Source: Saccharibacillus alkalitolerans
GTDB lineage: Bacteria > Bacillota > Bacilli > Paenibacillales > Paenibacillaceae
NCBI RefSeq assembly: GCF_011090185.1
Contig: NZ_JAAFGS010000010.1
Span: 62,001 to 126,000 of the forward strand
Reading direction: 5' to 3'
Length of the DNA stretch: 64,000 nt
Shown piece by piece: positions 25,404 through 37,226 of this stretch. The translations under genes were made by a program, and so were the position numbers. The notes under the pieces were generated by a model. It was not told the DNA's origin. It did no database searches and worked only from the letters and a program-made list of their open reading frames with translations. The first letter of the stretch is position 1. The number at the start of each line of letters is the position of its first letter.

Positions 25404-26360
25404 TCAACCGAACACGCCCATGCTCAAGTACCGCTCTCCGGTGTCCGGCGCGATGCAGACGACCGTCTTTCCCGGACCCAGCCGCTTCGCGACCTGCATG
25501 GCGGCATACACCGACGCTCCCGAAGAAGGTCCGAGCAGCATGCCTTCGAGCCGTGCCAAATCTCGCATCGCGCTCAGCGCTTCGTCGTCCTTGATCCGGA
25601 TGATTTCGTCGTAGACGCCCGTATTCAAAATCGAAGGGACGAAGCCGGGGCTGGTGCCGACCAGCTTATGCGGTCCCGGCGCTCCGCCGGACAGCACCGG
25701 CGAGCCTTCGGGCTCCACCACCGCGACGTGCAGCCCCGGCAGGGCCGCTTTCAGCGTCTCGCCGGTGCCGGTAATCGTGCCGCCGGTTCCCGCCGTGGCG
25801 ACGAACGCGTCGAGCGCGCCTCCGGTCTGCTCCAGAATCTCCATCGCCGTCGTGCCTCGATGCGCGTCGGGATTAGCCTTGTTCTCGAACTGCTGCGGAA
25901 TGAAACTTCCGGGAATCGAGGCCTGCAGTTCCGCCGCTTTGGCAATCGCCCCGGGCATCCGTTCCGCGCTCGGCGTCAGGACGACTTCGGCGCCGTAGGC
26001 CTTGAGCAGATTGATCCGCTCGCGCGACATATTGTCCGGCATGATCAGAATCGCCCGGTATCCGCGGGCGGCGGCGATCATCGCCAGCCCGATTCCCGTA
26101 TTGCCGCTCGTCGGCTCGATGATCGTGCTGCCCGGGCGGAGCTTCCCTTCCCTCTCAGCCGCTTCGATCAATCCCCGGGCCGCCCGGTCTTTCACGCTTC
26201 CGGACGGATTGAAATACTCCAACTTCACGTAAATGTCCGCCGCGTCCGCAGGTGCCGTGCGGCCCAGACGAACCAGCGGCGTCTCGCCGATCAGGTCGGC
26301 GACGCTGCCGTATACCCGGGAAGCCGGACCGGCCTCGCGGGGGCCAAGCTTGCTTCTCAT
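25404..26360 (-). CDS. cysK: Cysteine synthase (O-acetylserine sulfhydrylase)
   Basis: 318-residue PLP enzyme that makes cysteine from O-acetylserine and sulfide. The PLP Lys is K57 in NPSGSVKDRA. The substrate loop is PTSGNTGIGLAM, the phosphate-binding loop TAGTGGTITGTG, and the C-terminal SSGAS stretch is present. Length matches CysK/CysM; CysM or a cystathionine beta-synthase-like paralogue cannot be excluded. AAGGGG precedes the ATG. No S-box or T-box motif was seen in the roughly 185-base space upstream. Confidence 0.92.
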   Translation of the reverse strand: MRSKLGPREAGPASRVYGSVADLIGETPLVRLGRTAPADAADIYVKLEYFNPSGSVKDRAARGLIEAAEREGKLRPGSTIIEPTSGNTGIGLAMIAAARGYRAILIMPDNMSRERINLLKAYGAEVVLTPSAERMPGAIAKAAELQASIPGSFIPQQFENKANPDAHRGTTAMEILEQTGGALDAFVATAGTGGTITGTGETLKAALPGLHVAVVEPEGSPVLSGGAPGPHKLVGTSPGFVPSILNTGVYDEIIRIKDDEALSAMRDLARLEGMLLGPSSGASVYAAMQVAKRLGPGKTVVCIAPDTGERYLSMGVFG

Positions 26361-26451
26361 TGCGGACCCCTTCTTTCCTTATTTTTTATCTGCCGCGGCG
26401 CAGGCGCATTCCGGCTCCGGTCGCGCCGCGTCCCGACCGAAGCTTCAACGC

Positions 26452-26478
26452 AGGAAAGAACGGCCCGAAGGCCGTTCC
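26452..26478 (-). terminator. Terminator of lacZ
   Basis: On the minus strand, GAACGGCC-TTCG-GGCCGTTC followed by TTT, 70-100 bases beyond the lacZ stop and upstream of cysK. Confidence 0.85.
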
Positions 26479-26548
26479 TTTGTCGCCGCGCGTTTTCTTC
26501 TTTTAAGAGTTTACCTCATTTTCCCGTACGGGTCACGGACTCGCGTCT

Positions 26549-29665
<3,117 letters not shown>

Positions 29666-29771
29666 TCACCTCGCCTGCAAAATGAAAGCTCTGTCTCGAT
29701 GACTGAAGCTGTGCCTTAAGTTTAGTGTACACTGTTGCCGAGGAAAAAGAAAAGGCTCCTTTCGAAGACGG

Positions 29772-29785
29772 GATAAGCGCTTTCT
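29772..29785 (-). promoter_or_regulatory. cre-like site 1 upstream of lacZ
   Basis: GATAAGCGCTTTCT resembles the CcpA operator consensus TGWAARCGYTWNCW around its AAGCGCTTT core. It sits 113-126 bases before the lacZ start. Confidence 0.5.
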
Positions 29786-29807
29786 TCCGAAAACGCAATC
29801 GCCGGCC

Positions 29808-29819
29808 GGAAGCGCTTCC
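29808..29819 (-). promoter_or_regulatory. cre-like site 2 upstream of lacZ
   Basis: Perfect palindrome GGAAGCGCTTCC, sharing the AGCGCT core with site 1 and centred about 35 bases from it (three to four helical turns). Confidence 0.5.
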
Positions 29820-29967
29820 TTTTTTCCTTATTGTTATATAAGTAAAAGGAAAACAAGCGATGTTTCTTATAAAGAAAGGAACTTTTATCTTGTACAAAAT
29901 ATAGATTTCGGTAATTTTTTTATGGATTTCGAAAAACGGTCGTACGGTCGCTTTCCGGGTCGGAAAA

Positions 29968-30003
29968 CAAAAAAAACGGGCAGGCACCGCAGCGCCTTGC
30001 CCG
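29968..30003 (-). terminator. Terminator of tyrS
   Basis: On the minus strand, CGGGCAAGGCGC / GTGCCTGCCCG followed by eight T, 33 bases past the tyrS stop. Confidence 0.95.
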
Positions 30004-30035
30004 CTTTCTTCCCTATTTAAGTGAGCACCGTCGAA

Positions 30036-31334
30036 TCAGTCTTCGAATTTGACGACGTAGTAATTCTTTTTGCCGCGCCGCAGCACGAGGGTCGTGCCGT
30101 GCAGGCGGTCTTCGGTGCCGATCGTCGTCTCGATCGACGTGCGCTTCTCGCCGTTGACGGAGACGGCTCCGCTCTGGATGTCTTTGCGCGCCTGTCCTTT
30201 CGACGGAGCGGCGCCGGCTTCGACCAGCAGGTCGATCAGCAGAGGCTCGGAGGAAGCCGCGACGGAGACGCTCGGCATGTCCGCCAGCGCTTCCGACAGG
30301 TCGGCTTCGTTCAGTTCCGCGAAGCTGCCGGAGAACAGCGCCGCGGTGATTTTTTCCGCGCTGACGACCGCTTCTTCGCCGTGCACGAGCGTAGTCACGC
30401 GGCGGGCCAGCTCGCGCTGCGCGGTCCGTTTTTCCGGAGCTTCGAGATGCTGCGCTTCGAGCGCCTCGATCTCCTCGCGGCTCAGGAAGGTGAAGTATTT
30501 CAAGAACTTGATCACGTCCGCGTCGTCCGTGTTGATCCAGAACTGGTAGAACGTGTACGCGCTCGTCTTGCTGCGGTCGAGCCACACGGCGCCGGATTCG
30601 GACTTGCCGAACTTCTTGCCGTCGCTCTTCGTCACGAGCGGCATCGTCATGCCGAAGGCGTCGCCGCCGCCGTTTTTGCCGATGAGGTCGAGGCCTGCGG
30701 TGATATTGCCCCACTGGTCGCTTCCGCCGAGCTGCAGCGAGCAGCCCTCGTCTTCATGCAGACGCTGGAAATCGTACGCTTGAAGGATCATGTACGAGAA
30801 CTCGGTAAACGAGATGCCGTTCGCGAGGCGCGAATCGACGGAATCTTTGGCCAGCATGTAGTTGACGGTGAAGTTTTTGCCGACGTCGCGCAGGAAGTCG
30901 ATCATCGTGATCGGACCGAGCCAATCGTAGTTGCTGACCATCTTCGCCGGCACTTTCGCTTCGCCCGTACCGAAATCCAGGAAGCGCGACAGCTGGTTCT
31001 GCAGCTTGCGCGTCCAGTCCGCGACCGTGTCGGCCGTATTCAGCGAGCGTTCCGTCGAACGGCCGCTCGGGTCGCCGATCATGCCGGTGCCGCCGCCCAC
31101 CAGGGCGATCGGACGGTGTCCGGCGAGCTGGAAGCGGCGCATCGTCAGCACCGGCAGCAGATGGCCGATATGCAGGCTGTCCGCCGTCGGATCGAAACCG
31201 TTGTAGAACGTGACGCTCTCTTCGTTCAGCTTCTTCTGCAGTTCTTCGCGGTGCGTCACCTGGTAAATCAGTCCTCTATACTCCAGATCGTCCAGCAGGG
31301 CGTTGGCTTCGATCGGGGCGTGTTCGTTACTCAT
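30036..31334 (-). CDS. tyrS: Tyrosyl-tRNA synthetase
   Basis: 432-residue class I synthetase that charges tRNA-Tyr. The HIGH motif is at residues 55-58 (LHIGHLLPV) and the KFGKS motif is near residue 242. The tyrosine-recognition stretch YDFQRLHEDEG and GGSDQWGNIT are present, and a C-terminal S4 RNA-binding domain covers about 365-430. ATG 31334 has GGAGGAAC upstream; the frame's extension to 31592 runs through the T-box leader and is not translated. Expression should respond to uncharged tRNA-Tyr via the T-box. Confidence 0.97.
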   Translation of the reverse strand: MSNEHAPIEANALLDDLEYRGLIYQVTHREELQKKLNEESVTFYNGFDPTADSLHIGHLLPVLTMRRFQLAGHRPIALVGGGTGMIGDPSGRSTERSLNTADTVADWTRKLQNQLSRFLDFGTGEAKVPAKMVSNYDWLGPITMIDFLRDVGKNFTVNYMLAKDSVDSRLANGISFTEFSYMILQAYDFQRLHEDEGCSLQLGGSDQWGNITAGLDLIGKNGGGDAFGMTMPLVTKSDGKKFGKSESGAVWLDRSKTSAYTFYQFWINTDDADVIKFLKYFTFLSREEIEALEAQHLEAPEKRTAQRELARRVTTLVHGEEAVVSAEKITAALFSGSFAELNEADLSEALADMPSVSVAASSEPLLIDLLVEAGAAPSKGQARKDIQSGAVSVNGEKRTSIETTIGTEDRLHGTTLVLRRGKKNYYVVKFED

Positions 31335-31380
31335 GGTCAGTTCCTCCTTCGGAATATGGGAAAATAAAAAGCGGAAAAAT

Positions 31381-31683
31381 AAAAAAGACCCGGCCTGCTG
31401 CATTTCTGCAGGGACGAGTCTTAATCGCGGTACCACCCTAATTGGAAAGGCGCCGGCATTCGGAGCGGCGGCGCGATTCCCACTTTGACGCCCGATAACG
31501 TGGACGGCTCCGTCCCGCCCCTTCCGCGGTCGCGGTTTCGAGGTGGAAAGCTCCGGGACGTAATTCGCGTTCGCCCGTCTGCCCCCTCGCACCTGCCGGC
31601 GGCTCTCTGAAAATACGGATTCGAACGCTACTGGATTCCCTTCGACGCTTCATATGGCGCTCCGCAGGCCGGGCGCTTGTTGA
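31381..31683 (-). promoter_or_regulatory. T-box leader of tyrS
   Basis: The minus strand holds the T-box core AGGGTGGTACCGCG (within 31426-31440). Directly downstream is a terminator hairpin (31381-31422) with a run of six T, the classic antiterminator/terminator pair. Upstream, stem I features are visible: the AGTA-type motif near 31630 and an AGAGAG sequence near 31605. A TAT triplet next to the latter is a candidate tyrosine specifier, though I could not fold it reliably. The leader is about 300 nt. Confidence 0.9.
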
Positions 31684-31689
31684 TTCACT

Positions 31690-31718
31690 TTATAACACGA
31701 TCGGGCGAAACCTGTCAA
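31690..31718 (-). promoter_or_regulatory. tyrS promoter
   Basis: Minus strand TTGACA (31713-31718), 17-bp spacer, TTATAA (31690-31695), placing transcription start just before the T-box stem I. Confidence 0.8.
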
Positions 31719-31774
31719 ACCCTGTTTTCTCGAAAACGATTTAAAATATATTTTACACACAGTTTACACAACCT

Positions 31775-31804
31775 TTGATTTCAAAAAAATCCCTGTGATA
31801 CAAT
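31775..31804 (+). promoter_or_regulatory. Promoter of the 5'-nucleotidase gene
   Basis: TTGATT (31775-31780), 18-bp spacer, TACAAT (31799-31804) with an upstream TG (extended -10), 40 bases before the start codon. Confidence 0.65.
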
Positions 31805-31843
31805 GTGACGGGATTCATTATATTTTAGGAGGAATGCAAGTTT

Positions 31844-34006
31844 ATGAACTGGAAAAATTGGAGAAAACCGAGCGTCGGCCTCGCGGCTGCGGCTCTGCTG
31901 TCGGCTCAGGTACTGGGTGCGGCAAATATCGCTTCGGCGGCGGAAGGCGACGTGGAGGTCCACCTGCTCGGCATCAACGACCTGCACGGACAACTGGATA
32001 CGACTTCGATCGTGAGCGACAAACCGGCCGGTACCGCTCCCGTTCTCGCTACATATCTGAAACAAGCGCAAGCCAAGTACGAACATTCCCTCCTCTTCCA
32101 TAACGGCGACTCCGTCGGCGCTTCGGCACCGATCTCCTCGCTCGAACGCGACGAGCCGACGCTCGAATGGATGAACATGATGGGCTTCGACGTGGGCTCG
32201 CTGGGCAACCACGAGTTCGACCACGGCATCGCCGCGCTCAAAGCGCAGCTTAAGGGCGGTCTCGATCCCAAAGAAGGCAAAGTGACGCATAAAGGCGTGA
32301 ATTTCGATTACGTGAATGCCAACGTCATCGAAACCGCGACGAACAAACCGCTGATCGACCCTTACGTCATCAAGGAAGTCGGCGGCGTCAAGATCGGCTT
32401 TATCGGCCTCGTGACCAAGTCCACGCCTTCCAAAGTCGCGCCTTCGGGCACGGCCGGCGTCCGTTTCCTGAGCGCCGAAGAAGAAGTGGCCGCCGTCAAC
32501 AAATACGCGAAAGAACTGCAGGACAAGGGCGTGGAAACGATTATCGTTCTGGCTCATGACCCCGCTTCCACCAAGGAAGGCGCAACGACGGGCGAAGCGG
32601 CCGACCTGGCCAAAGCGCTCCCTGCCAACTCCCCGGTCGACGTCATCGTAGCCGGCGACAACCATGCCTTGGCGAACGGCGAAGTCAACGGCAAGCTGAT
32701 CGTTCAAGCTTACTCGTACGGCACGGCGTTCGAAGACATCAAGCTGCTGATCGATCCGAAAACGGGCGACGTGACGGAGAAATCCGCCACGATCACGACC
32801 ACGTTCCAAGAAGGCGTGAAGCCTGACGCGGACAGCGTCGCCCTGATCAAAAAGTATCTGGAAAAGCATCCGGAACTGACCAAGCCGGTCGGCACGACCG
32901 ACGGTTCCGTTACCCGCACGGACGCTTACAACAATGAAGCGGCTCTGGGCAACCTGATCGCGGACGCGATGCGCACGGCGGATTTCGGAGACAAGGCCGC
33001 TCCGGCGGACTTCGCGTTCATGAACCCGGGCGGCATCCGCGCCGACCTGCCTAAAGGCGACGTGACGTTTGCCGATCTCGCCAAAATCCAACCGTTCGGC
33101 AATACGCTGGTGAAGCTTACGCTGACCGGCGACCAGGTGAAGAAGCTGCTGCTGCAGCAGTGGGGCACCAATGCCGACGGCACGCCGAACACCAAAACGC
33201 TGCAAATTTCCGGCCTGAAATACAGCGCCGACATGAACAAGCCGGCTGCGGAACGTATCACTTCGCTGACGACGGCTGACGGCACGCCGATCGATCCGGC
33301 CAAGACTTACACGGCAGTCGTGAACAACTTCATGGCGGCAGGCGGCGACAACTATAAAGTCCTGACCGAAGCCAAGGATTCCCTTGCCGGTCCGATCGAC
33401 CTCGACGTGTTCTACAAATACGTCGTCGACACGTTCAAAGGCGGCAAGATCACGGCGAAAACCGAAGGCCGCATCGTCAACACGCCGGCCGCAGGATCGG
33501 AAAAACCGGATGCCGACGGCCCGGCAACGGCACCTTCGACGCCTTCGATTCCTTCGTCCGACTTTATCTCGCGCGCGAACTTCGTATCCAAACTGGTTGA
33601 AGCGCTCGGCCTGAACGCCGTATCTGCTTCGAGCAGTACCTTCACCGACGTGAAGAGCGACGCTCCTTACGCCGACGCAATCGCCGAAGCGCTCAACGCC
33701 GGCTACATCAAAGGCATCGGCGGTGGCAAGTTCAACCCGGACCGTTCGATTACCCGCGAAGAAATGGCGGCGATTCTCGCAAGCGCGCTGAAGCAGCAGC
33801 TTCCGACCGTCAACGCGAATTCCGTGCTGAGCGCGTTCGACGATGCTTCGAACGTTGCCCCTTACGCCAAAACTCCGGTCGCCCAGCTTGTGCAGGCCGG
33901 TATTCTGACTCCGGGTACGCCGGGCAGCTTCCTGCCGAAAGACACCGTTCTGTCCAGCGATGCCGATTCCATCATCGAACTGGCGCTGGCGGCTTCGGGT
34001 TCGTAA
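31844..34006 (+). CDS. SLH-anchored 5'-nucleotidase / metallophosphoesterase
   Basis: 720-residue exported enzyme. A Sec signal peptide is cleaved near ASA-AEG (about 33). The calcineurin-like metallophosphoesterase domain has metal-ligand blocks GINDLHGQ, FHNGDSVGAS, LGNHEFDHG and AGDNHA. The 5'-nucleotidase C-terminal domain (about 330-540) includes NPGGIRADLPKG. After a Pro/Ser/Thr linker come S-layer homology repeats (about 570-720; FTDVKSDAPYADAI, FNPDRSITREEMAAI) that should bind pyruvylated secondary wall polymer. The likely role is phosphate and nucleoside scavenging at the surface. AGGAGG lies upstream of ATG 31844. The gene is monocistronic. Confidence 0.93.
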   Translation: MNWKNWRKPSVGLAAAALLSAQVLGAANIASAAEGDVEVHLLGINDLHGQLDTTSIVSDKPAGTAPVLATYLKQAQAKYEHSLLFHNGDSVGASAPISSLERDEPTLEWMNMMGFDVGSLGNHEFDHGIAALKAQLKGGLDPKEGKVTHKGVNFDYVNANVIETATNKPLIDPYVIKEVGGVKIGFIGLVTKSTPSKVAPSGTAGVRFLSAEEEVAAVNKYAKELQDKGVETIIVLAHDPASTKEGATTGEAADLAKALPANSPVDVIVAGDNHALANGEVNGKLIVQAYSYGTAFEDIKLLIDPKTGDVTEKSATITTTFQEGVKPDADSVALIKKYLEKHPELTKPVGTTDGSVTRTDAYNNEAALGNLIADAMRTADFGDKAAPADFAFMNPGGIRADLPKGDVTFADLAKIQPFGNTLVKLTLTGDQVKKLLLQQWGTNADGTPNTKTLQISGLKYSADMNKPAAERITSLTTADGTPIDPAKTYTAVVNNFMAAGGDNYKVLTEAKDSLAGPIDLDVFYKYVVDTFKGGKITAKTEGRIVNTPAAGSEKPDADGPATAPSTPSIPSSDFISRANFVSKLVEALGLNAVSASSSTFTDVKSDAPYADAIAEALNAGYIKGIGGGKFNPDRSITREEMAAILASALKQQLPTVNANSVLSAFDDASNVAPYAKTPVAQLVQAGILTPGTPGSFLPKDTVLSSDADSIIELALAASGS

Positions 34007-34126
34007 TTCGGAGAATCGTCGGTTTGCGAACCATCGCTTTGACATGACGCTCGGCAAGATTGCTTTACGCTCGACTCTTGTTTTACAATATCGTCAAGCG
34101 TAAAGCCTCTTTCGAACGGCGACGAA

Positions 34127-34181
34127 GAACGTCCCGCTCTGTTCCCCTCCCCTGGGAATAGAGACGGGACGTTCTTTTTTT
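34127..34181 (+). terminator. Terminator of the 5'-nucleotidase gene
   Basis: GAACGTCCCG / CGGGACGTTC outer stem with inner TTCCC/GGGAA, followed by seven T. Confidence 0.95.
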
Positions 34182-34242
34182 GCCGAAATCGGAAGATCCG
34201 AGCGCGATGACCCTACAAACCACAATCAAGGAGGCTTGCGTT

Positions 34243-34920
34243 ATGGATTTCGAATCGGCGCACCGGCTGTTCCTCGATCAACATCTGAACGGCCGCACCG
34301 GCGAACGCCGGGACCGCCTGCAGCGGGGCCACCGCGAAGCCGAGCAGTTGTTCTGCCGGAACGTCTGGTGGCCGCTGCGGCACAATTTCGATTGTCTGCA
34401 TCCCGAATACGAAGTGACCGATTGGCGGGGGCTGCGGTACTTCTGCGATTTCGCCTGGATCACGCCCCACGTCATGCTCGTCATCGAGATCAAAGGCTTC
34501 GGCCCGCATGTCCAGGACATGGACCGCCGCAAATTCTGCCGGGAGATGAACCGCGAAACGTTCCTGACCGCCATGGGCTTCCAGGTCATTTCGTTCGCTT
34601 ACGACGACGTCGCCCAACACCCGGAGCTGTGCGTCACGCTGCTGAGAATGGTGCTGGGTCGGTACGCCGCGCTCGATCCCGCCCGCTCCTCTTCCCCAAA
34701 AGCTACGATTGCCGAACGGGAGATCATCCGGCTGGCCTGCACGCTGGGGCGGGCGATTCGTCCGATCGACGTAGTTCGCCATTTGGGGCTCGATCGTCGA
34801 ACCGCCACGGACTTGCTGCAAAATTTATGCAAGAAACAAGCATTCGAAGAGCAAACCGGCGCTTCGGGCAAAAGAATTGTGAAATACGCGATGAAAAATG
34901 CCTCATCCGCTTACCTTTGA
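34243..34920 (+). CDS. PD-(D/E)XK nuclease-like plus winged-helix protein
   Basis: 225-residue protein of unknown function. The N-terminal half has the order of a PD-(D/E)XK nuclease fold related to DUF559/Vsr-like proteins: a basic helix, then CDFAW with D69, then VIEIKG with E82 and K84, then a strand QVISFAYDD. The C-terminal third (about 155-220) looks like a winged helix (IIRLACTLGRAIRPIDVVRHLGLDRRTATDLLQNL). This could be a DNA-binding protein with nuclease or nuclease-derived activity. ATG 34243 has AAGGAGG upstream. It is a single gene after a strong terminator and before a cluster of dyad repeats. No restriction or toxin partner is adjacent. Confidence 0.65.
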   Translation: MDFESAHRLFLDQHLNGRTGERRDRLQRGHREAEQLFCRNVWWPLRHNFDCLHPEYEVTDWRGLRYFCDFAWITPHVMLVIEIKGFGPHVQDMDRRKFCREMNRETFLTAMGFQVISFAYDDVAQHPELCVTLLRMVLGRYAALDPARSSSPKATIAEREIIRLACTLGRAIRPIDVVRHLGLDRRTATDLLQNLCKKQAFEEQTGASGKRIVKYAMKNASSAYL

Positions 34921-34943
34921 CTGCGAGCTTTCCGAATCGCTTC

Positions 34944-35131
34944 AAAATAAAGCCGAAAATCCCCTTATTCCCGACTGTTTCACTCTTCGCAAAAAATAAG
35001 AGCATAATTCCCCTTAATTTCGAAGAAATCGAAAAAATCATCGAAAAACAAACAGATTAAGAGGATTATTGGCCTTATTTCCCTATAGAGCGAAAAAGAC
35101 ACGGAAATAAGAGGATTTTTGCGCTTATTTT
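34944..35131. repeat. Cluster of four dyad repeats in an AT-rich spacer
   Basis: Four degenerate copies of about 25 bases start near 34944, 34992, 35054 and 35104. The approximate consensus is AATAAGAGGATTATT-NN-CCTTATT; each has AATAAG- and CTTATT-like arms. Spacing is about 50-60 bases. The non-coding interval 34921-35338 (about 418 bases) is visibly AT-rich and otherwise holds only a terminator. Confidence 0.7.
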
Positions 35132-35195
35132 TTCCACCCATAGCCTTTTTCGTTTTAATCCCGTTTTTCCGCGTCACGTCCCGCTGAGCATGCAA

Positions 35196-35222
35196 AAAAG
35201 AGGCGGTTCTCCGCCTCTTTCC
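35196..35222. terminator. Bidirectional terminator
   Basis: AAAGAGGCGG-TTCT-CCGCCTCTTT, with A/T runs on both sides, between convergent genes. Confidence 0.85.
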
Positions 35223-35338
35223 TATTTTCCGATCCGGTCGTTTGATCGCTTGATCCTTTTTCCGATTTGACCGGTTGTATCCGCGCATATAGGCCCGGAG
35301 CGGACTGCCTGGCCTCAAGCCGTCAATCCCTCAAGCCT

Positions 35339-36319
35339 TCAACTATGGCCGATCACCGAATGCGGCACATAAGGTTCTTCCAGCCGCCGCACTTCCTCGT
35401 CCGACAGCTTGATCGACAGCGCGGCGGCCGCGTCTTCCAAATGATGCTCCTTCGTCGCGCCGACGATCGGGGCCGTCACGGCGCTCTTCTGCAGCACCCA
35501 GGCGAGCGCGATCTGCGCGCGCGGCACGCCGCGTTCCCGCGCGACCTGCGCCACGACCTCGACCACCCGGCGATCCGCTTCCTCCGTCTTGTCGTACAGG
35601 GTCCGGCCGAAAGCGTCGTTTTCCGAACGTCTGCTGCTCTCCTCCCAGTCCCGCGTCAGACGCCCGCGCGCCAGCGGGCTCCAAGGGATGACGCCCACGC
35701 CTTCCGCTTCGCACAGCGGCAGCATCTCCCGTTCTTCTTCTCGGTACAGCAGATTGACGTAATTCTGCATGCTGACGAACTTCGTCCAGCCATGGCGTTC
35801 CGCCGTATGCTGCGCTTTCAGGAACTGCCAGGCGAACATCGACGAAGCGCCGATATAACGCGCTTTGCCCGCTTTGACCACGTCGTGCAGCGCCTCCATC
35901 GTTTCTTCGATCGGCGTGTTCGGGTCCCAGCGGTGGATCTGGTACAGATCGACATAGTCCATGCCCAGGCGGCGCAGGCTGTGGTCGATTTCCGTCATGA
36001 TCGCTTTGCGCGACAGCCCGCCGCCGTTCGGTCCGGGACGCATCGCGCCGTGCACCTTCGTCGCCACCACGACCTCGTCGCGGTTCGCGAAGTCTCTAAG
36101 CGCGCGTCCGACGATCTCCTCGCTCGTCCCGTCCGAATAGACGTTGGCCGTATCGAAAAAGTTGATGCCCAGCTCCAGCGCTTTTCGGATGAACGGCCGG
36201 CTTTCCTCTTCGCCCAGCGTCCATGCGTGATTGCCGCGGTCCGGAATGCCGTAGCTCATGCAGCCCAGACACAATCTGGAGACGTCCAACCCCGTTTGTC
36301 CCAACTTGACGTAGTCCAT
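35339..36319 (-). CDS. Aldo/keto reductase
   Basis: 326-residue NADPH-dependent aldo/keto reductase (TIM barrel). The catalytic tetrad is visible: D56, Y61 (FFDTANVY), K88 (VATKVH) and H129 (YQIHRW). The closest match in style is the YajO/PhlB-like group of general aldehyde and ketone reductases; the substrate is unknown. ATG 36319 has AAGGAGCG upstream. The open frame extending to 37045 overlaps the methyltransferase gene in another phase and is rejected. It lies 80 bases after the methyltransferase, possibly in one transcript. Confidence 0.9.
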   Translation of the reverse strand: MDYVKLGQTGLDVSRLCLGCMSYGIPDRGNHAWTLGEEESRPFIRKALELGINFFDTANVYSDGTSEEIVGRALRDFANRDEVVVATKVHGAMRPGPNGGGLSRKAIMTEIDHSLRRLGMDYVDLYQIHRWDPNTPIEETMEALHDVVKAGKARYIGASSMFAWQFLKAQHTAERHGWTKFVSMQNYVNLLYREEEREMLPLCEAEGVGVIPWSPLARGRLTRDWEESSRRSENDAFGRTLYDKTEEADRRVVEVVAQVARERGVPRAQIALAWVLQKSAVTAPIVGATKEHHLEDAAAALSIKLSDEEVRRLEEPYVPHSVIGHS

Positions 36320-36399
36320 GTTTGAATTCGCTCCTTTTTGTTGAAAAATGAGGATCTCTTCCGGTCTGCGCAGAGTGCGCCGCGCGTCTCGTCGGCCGT

Positions 36400-36978
36400 T
36401 CAGACTCGCAGGTCGAGCGGATGCCGGCGCACGCTGTACACGTAGACTTTCGTCCGGTACAGGTCGCCGCAGACCAATACGGAATCCGGTTCCCAATCGT
36501 CGAACGCGAAAAATACGCTGACGATCCGCGCGCCTTCTTTTGCCTTTTCCTGCAGGACGGGGCCCAGGCGGCGCATCGCCGCCGGGTGCAAATAGCAGAC
36601 GACCAGATCCGCTTCTTCGTACGGATAGCGGAACAGATCGCCGCGCCGAAAAGCGAGGCGCGAAGGTCCCATCCGATTGATTCGGCCGAGCAGGCGGGCA
36701 GCCAGCAGCGGTACGAGCGAATTTTCGACGCCGGTCACCCGGCACATCGGAAACCGCCTCGCCAGGTTGAGCGCGAGCGTGCCAAATCCCGAACCGGCTT
36801 CGACGATCTCGCTGCGGTTCGCCAACATCCCGATTTCGCGCATGACCATGCGCCGAACCGGGCGGCTCGTCGGCATCGGCGTGATGCCGTTGCGCACGCT
36901 GGCGATCACGATCAGCAGCAGAAGCAGCAGAACGACCGCCGCCAACGTCCAACTTAAAATCAGGTAAAGTTCGTGCAA
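36400..36978 (-). CDS. Membrane-tethered SAM-dependent methyltransferase-like protein
   Basis: 192 residues. One N-terminal TM helix (about 4-28) is followed by a class I methyltransferase fold with the SAM-binding motif VEAGSGFGTLA, an acidic residue after strand 2 (GVENS) and the LVVCYLHPAAM block. Length is short for the family, and no target is known. The start is TTG at 36978, with AGGAGG six bases upstream; the ATG at 37002 lies before that ribosome site. It probably acts on a lipid or membrane-associated substrate (inference). Confidence 0.7.
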   Translation of the reverse strand: MHELYLILSWTLAAVVLLLLLLIVIASVRNGITPMPTSRPVRRMVMREIGMLANRSEIVEAGSGFGTLALNLARRFPMCRVTGVENSLVPLLAARLLGRINRMGPSRLAFRRGDLFRYPYEEADLVVCYLHPAAMRRLGPVLQEKAKEGARIVSVFFAFDDWEPDSVLVCGDLYRTKVYVYSVRRHPLDLRV

Positions 36979-37226
36979 GACGGCCCTCCTCTCCGAATGC
37001 ATCCTTTTTCGAAACCGTCTGTCCTTCCAGCAGGGCAGTCTTCATGCCGCCTGCCGCAGACGACGGGCCTACCTTTACATCATAACCTTTTTATCGCCCC
37101 CTGCCTCTTTTGACCCGAAGAAGGCGGTTAAGGAAAGACAGCGACTTTTATAATTTCTTTTTTGTATTTTCTTGAATTCCGACTGCTTTCTTGCGAAAAT
37201 CGGAGAGGTGAGTTCATAGGAAAGGA

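Noticed and set aside
31781-34057. 758-codon frame opposite the 5'-nucleotidase
   Set aside because: It is antisense to a convincing exported enzyme with signal peptide, promoter, ribosome site and terminator.
34243-34920. Restriction or toxin-antitoxin defence system
   Set aside because: Only a lone nuclease-fold/winged-helix gene is present. No methylase, specificity subunit, helicase or antitoxin-like partner lies on either side.
36320-37045. N-terminal extension of the aldo/keto reductase frame
   Set aside because: The extra residues are Arg/Pro-rich, overlap the methyltransferase gene in a different phase and precede a good ribosome site plus ATG at 36319.
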